Shown piece after piece: positions 59,024-64,000 of a DNA stretch of 64,000 nucleotides. Position 1 is the stretch's first letter, and every line of letters starts with the position of its first letter. The notes under the pieces are model-generated. The model was not told the DNA's origin, did not search any database, and was given only the letters and a program-made list of their open reading frames with translations. The stretch comes from Lichenostomus cassidix (Eukaryota > Chordata > Aves > Passeriformes > Meliphagidae): positions 50,900,077-50,964,076 of the forward strand of contig CM039211.1 of the NCBI GenBank assembly GCA_008360975.2, read 5' to 3'. The translations under genes and the position numbers were made by a program.

Positions 59024-59523
59024 NNNNNNNNNNNNNNNNNNNNNNNNNNNNNNNNNNNNNNNNNNNNNNNNNNNNNNNNNNNNNNNNNNNNNNNNNNNNN
59101 NNNNNNNNNNNNNNNNNNNNNNNNNNNNNNNNNNNNNNNNNNNNNNNNNNNNNNNNNNNNNNNNNNNNNNNNNNNNNNNNNNNNNNNNNNNNNNNNNNNN
59201 NNNNNNNNNNNNNNNNNNNNNNNNNNNNNNNNNNNNNNNNNNNNNNNNNNNNNNNNNNNNNNNNNNNNNNNNNNNNNNNNNNNNNNNNNNNNNNNNNNNN
59301 NNNNNNNNNNNNNNNNNNNNNNNNNNNNNNNNNNNNNNNNNNNNNNNNNNNNNNNNNNNNNNNNNNNNNNNNNNNNNNNNNNNNNNNNNNNNNNNNNNNN
59401 NNNNNNNNNNNNNNNNNNNNNNNNNNNNNNNNNNNNNNNNNNNNNNNNNNNNNNNNNNNNNNNNNNNNNNNNNNNNNNNNNNNNNNNNNNNNNNNNNNNN
59501 NNNNNNNNNNNNNNNNNNNNNNN
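59024..59523. other. Assembly gap 2 (500 N)
   Basis: Exactly 500 N between two copies of one 1.8 kb block. Probably a placeholder with no missing DNA, as for gap 1. ORFs drawn through it should be ignored. Confidence 0.98.
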
Positions 59524-61351
59524 GAATTTAGCCTTGCCACAGCATTCTTCTGCAAAAAAAAAAAAAAAAAAAAAAAAGAAGCTTTGAAAGCCTGCAAAGA
59601 ATGTGACTTTCAGTTATTTCAAGAGATGTCACAGCTGTCAAAGCCACTACTGTTTGTTTTCTTTTTTTCTCTTTTTAAATAATTGAAACAGTTACATAAT
59701 CTTTTTGCTTCTTTCTTCTTGAAATATAAGTAAGCAGTGAGGAAGATTGACCAGTGCACTTGAGCTAATCTTAGTCCAGGTGGTTGTTACTCTAGTGCGT
59801 CATGTAAATTGTTTTTGTCAGCCAGTGGGTCATAGTGCAGTCTGTCGCTGATTGCTGAACTGGTCTTAGTGTGAACAGCAGATCTGTGCTGTTACATATT
59901 TCTAACCTCTCCACCCTGTTCCTTGCTTAAAACAATATCAAAATTCATTAAAATGTTAGTCCTCAGAGAAGAGAATATATGATGAAGCTAATAAACTCTT
60001 CAATAGCTTTTTAATATTTACCAATCAAGTTTTATGTCTTGACTTCAGGCAACCAACCTTTAAATCTCAGCTATTTTGATTGACTAAAAACAGTGTTATG
60101 TCCCTAGCCACTTAGTTTGGACGCCATCCAAACTGCTTTGTGAACCAGGTCACCCAAGTATCAGGCAATGGTGAGCTTTACGAAGCAGCTCCAGAAAGTC
60201 AGGAAAGTGTGTAATATAAGAGGTGAAGAAAAGGCCTAGTAAGAAGAAGCAGGATGAGAACCTCCCTCCCATGTATGTTATTTCATGAGTGGTAGTAAAA
60301 GAACACTTTTGTTTATGGAAATTTTGTCTTTGTAGGGATAAGTTAGTGTTTAGAAAACAGGCATAGCTTTTATAAGTGCCAACAGGGGTCTTAATCCCAA
60401 AAATGAAAAATAATTAGAAGGGTAAGCGAAAAAATACAGATAATCAATAATAAATAAAATTATTTCTCCTATCTTGAATAATATGTCATATCAGTGAACA
60501 AACAAAAATTTAGACCACCAGGGCTGTCAGGCAAAGTTCTGGTTTTCTTGCTAAAGAAATTCCTGAGTTCATTTGTAAAAATGATTACTTTGATAGAAAA
60601 GAGCCATCCCTCCACATTCCTCCACATTCCTCTGATGTCTGTGAAATATATATACATTTTTAAATTATTGCATTCCAGTAGTAGCCCATAAAATAATAAA
60701 ATTTGTTCAATTCTGTCCAAAGAAGTCTTTTTACTGAAATACAGGGAAGAAAGGTCTCCTTCTTATTAAGAGTTCATCTTAACTACCATTATAAGCATTT
60801 CCTTTCTTACCATAATCACCATCATAAAAGTGTTGAATCATGTAACTGATGTTATTTTTAAGGACTTGGTGTTTAACCCCTCTTGACTTATTAGTGCATG
60901 TTGTATTATCCCGACTGTCTTAAAATAAGAAGTACACTTTATTTAAATTATATTTAATCTGTTACATTTATTTGTTCTTTCATAACTGTCACAAAACTTT
61001 TTAGCAGAATTGTATCAAATATGGTTTTCAGTTATCATCATTCTTTTCCTTATTTTAGTCTTTGTCAGGTGTGTAGGCTACTTATTCACTTTTAAATATT
61101 GGACAGTTGAAATTAAACTTTGTCTTATGTTTTTTTTAAATACTATGTTTGTTTGTTTGTTTTTAAGGAATAGCACCAAATACAATGCTAGCAAAAATGT
61201 GCAGTGATCGTAATAAACCTAATGGGCAGTACAGAATTTCTCCTGAGAGACAAGCAGTGCTAGATTTCCTAAAAGATTTGCCCATTAGAAAGGTAAGAAA
61301 CACAATGGTGTTTATTGTTCTGTCATGTAATGCCTTTCTGTTTGAGAAGCA
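59524..61351. repeat. Duplicated block, copy 2 (right of gap 2)
   Basis: Second copy of 57196-59023, starting at the first base after the N run. It continues past 61351 directly into the intron before POLK coding exon 8. With one copy removed, coding exons 6-7-8 have introns of 1725 and 183 bp. Confidence 0.94.
61168..61292 (+). CDS. POLK: POLK coding exon 7, copy 2 (probable assembly duplicate)
   Basis: I see no difference from 58840-58964, including the splice sites. It represents the same 41 residues. Because the exon is 125 bp and leaves in phase 0, splicing both copies in series would place this copy in the wrong phase and end translation at its second codon (TAG). A correct gene model should use one copy. 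This is the copy contiguous with the downstream exon. Confidence 0.85.
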
Positions 61352-61475
61352 AGATTTCTACTGAAAAGATAGAGTTTTCTAGGTAATCTTTCACGTTGTG
61401 TTTGATTCAAATTGTTCTTGGTAATAGATCTACAAATGGAAAGTTTCCAGTATAATGTTACATACTCTTTTTTAG
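61293..61475 (+). other. POLK: POLK intron 8
   Basis: A 183-bp intron, AT-rich. From 61352 it is sequence not seen in the left copy of the block. Confidence 0.9.
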
Positions 61476-61642
61476 GTGCCAGGTATTGGAAAAGTCACAG
61501 AGAAGATGTTAAAAGCCCTTGGAATTGTGACTTGCTCAGAACTTTACCAGCAGAGGGCGCTGCTTTCTCTTCTTTTTTCAGAAGTCTCTTGGCGTAATTT
61601 CTTGGATATTTCCCTTGGTTTGGGCTCAACACAATTGGAAAA
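61476..61642 (+). CDS. POLK: POLK coding exon 8 (thumb, residues 347-401)
   Basis: This 167-bp exon enters in phase 0 and leaves in phase 2. It encodes VPGIGKVTEKMLKALGIVTC, a helix-hairpin-helix DNA-binding motif of the thumb, then ELYQQRALLSLLFSEVSWRN and ISLGLGSTQLE. The acceptor is TTTTTTAG and the donor is GAAAA then GTATGC. The two final A's are completed to Lys402 by the next exon. Very close to mammalian POLK. Confidence 0.97.
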
Positions 61643-63733
61643 GTATGCCTTGGGTTTTTTACCTCCTGTGTCAACATTTTTCTGAATGTTTCCTTGTGTA
61701 TGTTACATACCAAAGATATTATTATTTGACACCTAGTATGGAAATACACTTGAAATCTCTGATGCCAGTTATTGTTATACTTGTCTAAGGTGCAGTAACC
61801 AAATATTAAAAAACAAAGGTTTTTACAGCTGTGTCTAAATATGAAATCCAAAAAATTCTTGTCAGGGAAGTTGTACATAACTGTATGTCAAGAAATCAAA
61901 GTAGGATAGCCTCATAATTATCGAAATAGTGAACAGAACTGAGTTGTCCTAAGCAGAGGTGTACACTCCCTTTTCTTCAAAAACAATACAAATGCACAGA
62001 TGTTTACAATTATTGGATTATAATGAAAATCAGGGATTTTCAGAGATATTTGGTCTTCCCTGGTGGCAAATTGGCAGTGAAGTTTCTGTGTTTCCTATCA
62101 GGATTACATATTTGTAATACCAACATGTGACTTTGGTGGAATAGAACTGAAGATTATTCTATCCTTAATATATGTTCTTTTAAGGTTTGCAGTACTTTAA
62201 TGGCTTTTACACTCCTTTTTAAGATGGGAGAAATCAGTCTTACTAGTGGATATATTTTTTAACAATAGCTTGTCATTTCTAAGCCTGTCCAGGAGACAAA
62301 CATGAAACACCTGTTCTTTAAAAAACCCAAAAACATGGCATTTTACTGTTTATGTGACTAAAGCCTTAATAAAGTATTGATTCCTTTTAAAAAATACTCC
62401 TTTCCAAAGTACTAAAATTCTATTTTAAAACAGCTTGACAATGATTTGATTTCATTAGAAGTTCCAAAGTCTCTTACATATTTCTGAAAGACCTATTCTA
62501 TTTTATATCTGTAACTTGTCTGATAGTAATCTTCCATTTTTTCCATTTGACTACCAAGTACAGTTAGCCGTTTGAAGCCTGCTAATGTGGTAGCACAAAT
62601 TTTTGTGGTTTTTTTCTTTTCTGTTTAAAGTATACTGACTTGTTAAAAATTATGCAGTAAGACCAACTTTGTGAAGGTGACTTGATAAAAGATAAAACAC
62701 AGTTTCCAAATTATTTTTTTCTGTTAATATATAAAAAGACCTTGGATAGTCTTTTGATAATTGGTGCATTCTTTCTTCTTATTCACCCTAGTTAGGTGTT
62801 GTACAGCCTGGGTTATCTCCCAGTACATTTTTTTAAAAAGAAGCATTTCAAAGGTCAGGGGTTTTAATGGCTTTAATATCTAAGAAATGTCTTTCTTGTC
62901 TTCTTTTTGTTTGTTTCTTTGGGGGTTTTTGTTTGTTGCTATGGGGTTTTGTTTGTTTTTGTTTGTTTTTTATTTTTTGTCAGCACCAACTTGATTTCAG
63001 TGATTTTAGTGTGGAGAAAGCAAGTATTTAATACATCAACATCTGAGTTTTAAGTCAATATTTTGTCTTACAGTTATTGTCTCTGGCTACCTTCTTTTAA
63101 GAAAAACTAAAAATACCAAATTTGTTATTTCCAATACTTACAAACAGAAGAACGACCTAAAAAGAAATTGCTCTCAGGATCTCCTTATATGTAGAGGAGT
63201 TGTTAAAGGATGCTCAATTATAACTGAAAAGAAAGGAAGCAACAGGCAAAAAAAAGCTTTAACACTTCACCTTTAACCTGAACAATCATTTAGACTGAAA
63301 GCAAACTATTTCCTCAGATCCTCAGATAAAGGAAATTCAAATATACATGTATGTACAGGATTCTAATAGCTAGGTGAGACAACATAGGATTTGTAGTTTG
63401 TTTTGTTTTTAAATGAGACTCCCTCTGATGTAAGAGATGAGTTGCGGGGGCGGGGTGTGTTTGGTTGGTTTTTTAAACTGATTTTTTTTTTTTTAAGACA
63501 TCTGCAGCTGATCTGTGTCTTAATCTACAGTAGTTTAGTTTTGTTGTTTTCTTAATTCTTCTTTTTGCGCTTGCTTAAACTTGATGTACAAGATTTGTAG
63601 ACAAAGTTACCATCCAGACTTTATAGACGAGACCACTGTTTGTTACTTGAGCATGATTGGTTGACTTGGAGTTTATTGCAAAGATAACATTTCTACATCG
63701 AGTAAGTATAATAAATTGTTTTTCTCTTTAAAG
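61643..63733 (+). other. POLK: POLK intron 9
   Basis: About 2.1 kb, AT-rich. TTTG/GTTT-rich low-complexity stretches lie near 62904-62975, a (GGGG)CGGGG patch near 63446-63456 and a T run near 63481-63496. No gene or named element recognised. Confidence 0.85.
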
Positions 63734-63766
63734 GGATGGAGAAAGAAAAAGTATGAGCACTGAAAG
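63734..63766 (+). CDS. POLK: POLK coding exon 9 (33-bp micro-exon, residues 402-412)
   Basis: A 33-bp exon found only by continuing the protein: one base completing Lys402, then DGERKSMSTE, then AG of a split codon. This matches the D-G-E-R-K-S-M-S-x-E-R stretch at the junction of the thumb and the little finger (PAD). The acceptor is TCTCTTTAAAG and the donor is AAAG then GTATGC. The phases fit on the left side (2) and leave phase 2 on the right. The next exon, with the first part of the PAD, is not within the last 234 bases. Confidence 0.9.
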
Positions 63767-64000
63767 GTATGCTTCCTTATATTGAAAAAATTACATAAAC
63801 CATTAAAACTACTAAATACCAAGTAAAGTATACTTTTATTAGTCATATAATGTCATTAGGTATTTATTTAAAAATCCACATTTACAACAAGTTCACCAAA
63901 CCAGATTCAAGCTTGCATTATTTTTTGTCCATGGCTCCAGAATTCCATGAATGTATTTTTGTCACTTTGTGTGCTCTCTTTTCTTATCATCTGATTCTGC
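63767..64000 (+). other. POLK: POLK intron 10 (start only)
   Basis: AT-rich intron running off the right edge; nothing else seen. Confidence 0.85.

Larger units (their letters stand above)
32240..63766 (+). other. POLK: POLK gene, 5' part (presumed start to beyond the right edge)
   Basis: DNA polymerase kappa is the Y-family (DinB-like) translesion polymerase. It bypasses bulky minor-groove guanine adducts and extends mismatched primer ends in the nucleus. Nine coding exons with correct splice phases encode residues 1-412: N-clasp, palm with the catalytic acids, fingers and thumb. The little finger/PAD, PCNA-binding and two UBZ zinc-finger segments of the roughly 870-residue family protein lie beyond 64000. 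Exon 1 is non-coding in human and is presumably so here, giving a first intron of nearly 12 kb. The left limit given is approximate. Confidence 0.93.

Noticed and set aside
57196..61351. A real tandem exon duplication giving a mutually exclusive POLK exon
   Set aside because: The copies look identical down to the poly-A length and meet at a 500-N placeholder, so a false duplication is much likelier; left open to a check by depth or long reads.

Overview
The window is vertebrate nuclear DNA, almost certainly from a bird and probably a songbird. It has split genes with GT/AG introns, a CpG island, 3'-end fragments of CR1 LINEs and ERVL-type solo LTRs of kinds I know from songbird genomes. Two head-to-head genes account for all the recognisable coding sequence. 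CERT1 (COL4A3BP, ceramide transfer protein) runs leftward and POLK (DNA polymerase kappa) runs rightward. They share a promoter region at about 31.8-32.4 kb. The same gene pair and orientation exist on human 5q13; that block lies on the Z chromosome in chicken, so Z linkage is likely here (inference).

Layout. 1-31765: CERT1, minus strand, with coding exons 31670-31765, 28157-28291 and 5310-5426. These give residues 1-116, essentially the whole PH domain; the rest of the gene lies to the left of the window. Intron 2 holds an ERVL-like LTR, CR1 fragments, an assembly gap and a 2.4 kb duplicated block beside the gap. 31.2-32.65 kb: CpG island with ZNF143-like and YY1-like sites. 32634-33671: a minisatellite of about 1 kb with a 13-bp unit, just downstream of the presumed POLK start. 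32.4-64 kb: POLK, plus strand. Nine coding exons run from the ATG at 44100 to 63766 and encode about 412 residues: N-clasp, palm, fingers and thumb. The little-finger (PAD) and UBZ zinc-finger exons lie beyond the right edge.

Two runs of exactly 500 N (8533-9032 and 59024-59523) each separate two copies of the same sequence: 2379 bp offset by 2899, and 1828 bp offset by 2328. At every place I compared, including homopolymer lengths, the copies agree. The likeliest explanation is unmerged overlapping contig ends, that is, false duplication by the assembler. The second case duplicates a 125-bp POLK exon, and an automatic annotation that kept both copies would hit a stop codon at once.

I did not find an undescribed system. 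The points most worth following up are: the false duplications; the CpG/TpG-mosaic 13-bp minisatellite beside the shared promoter; a Ser-to-Gly change next to the catalytic Asp-Glu of POLK; and an open reading frame without ATG in front of the CERT1 start that could encode a longer isoform.
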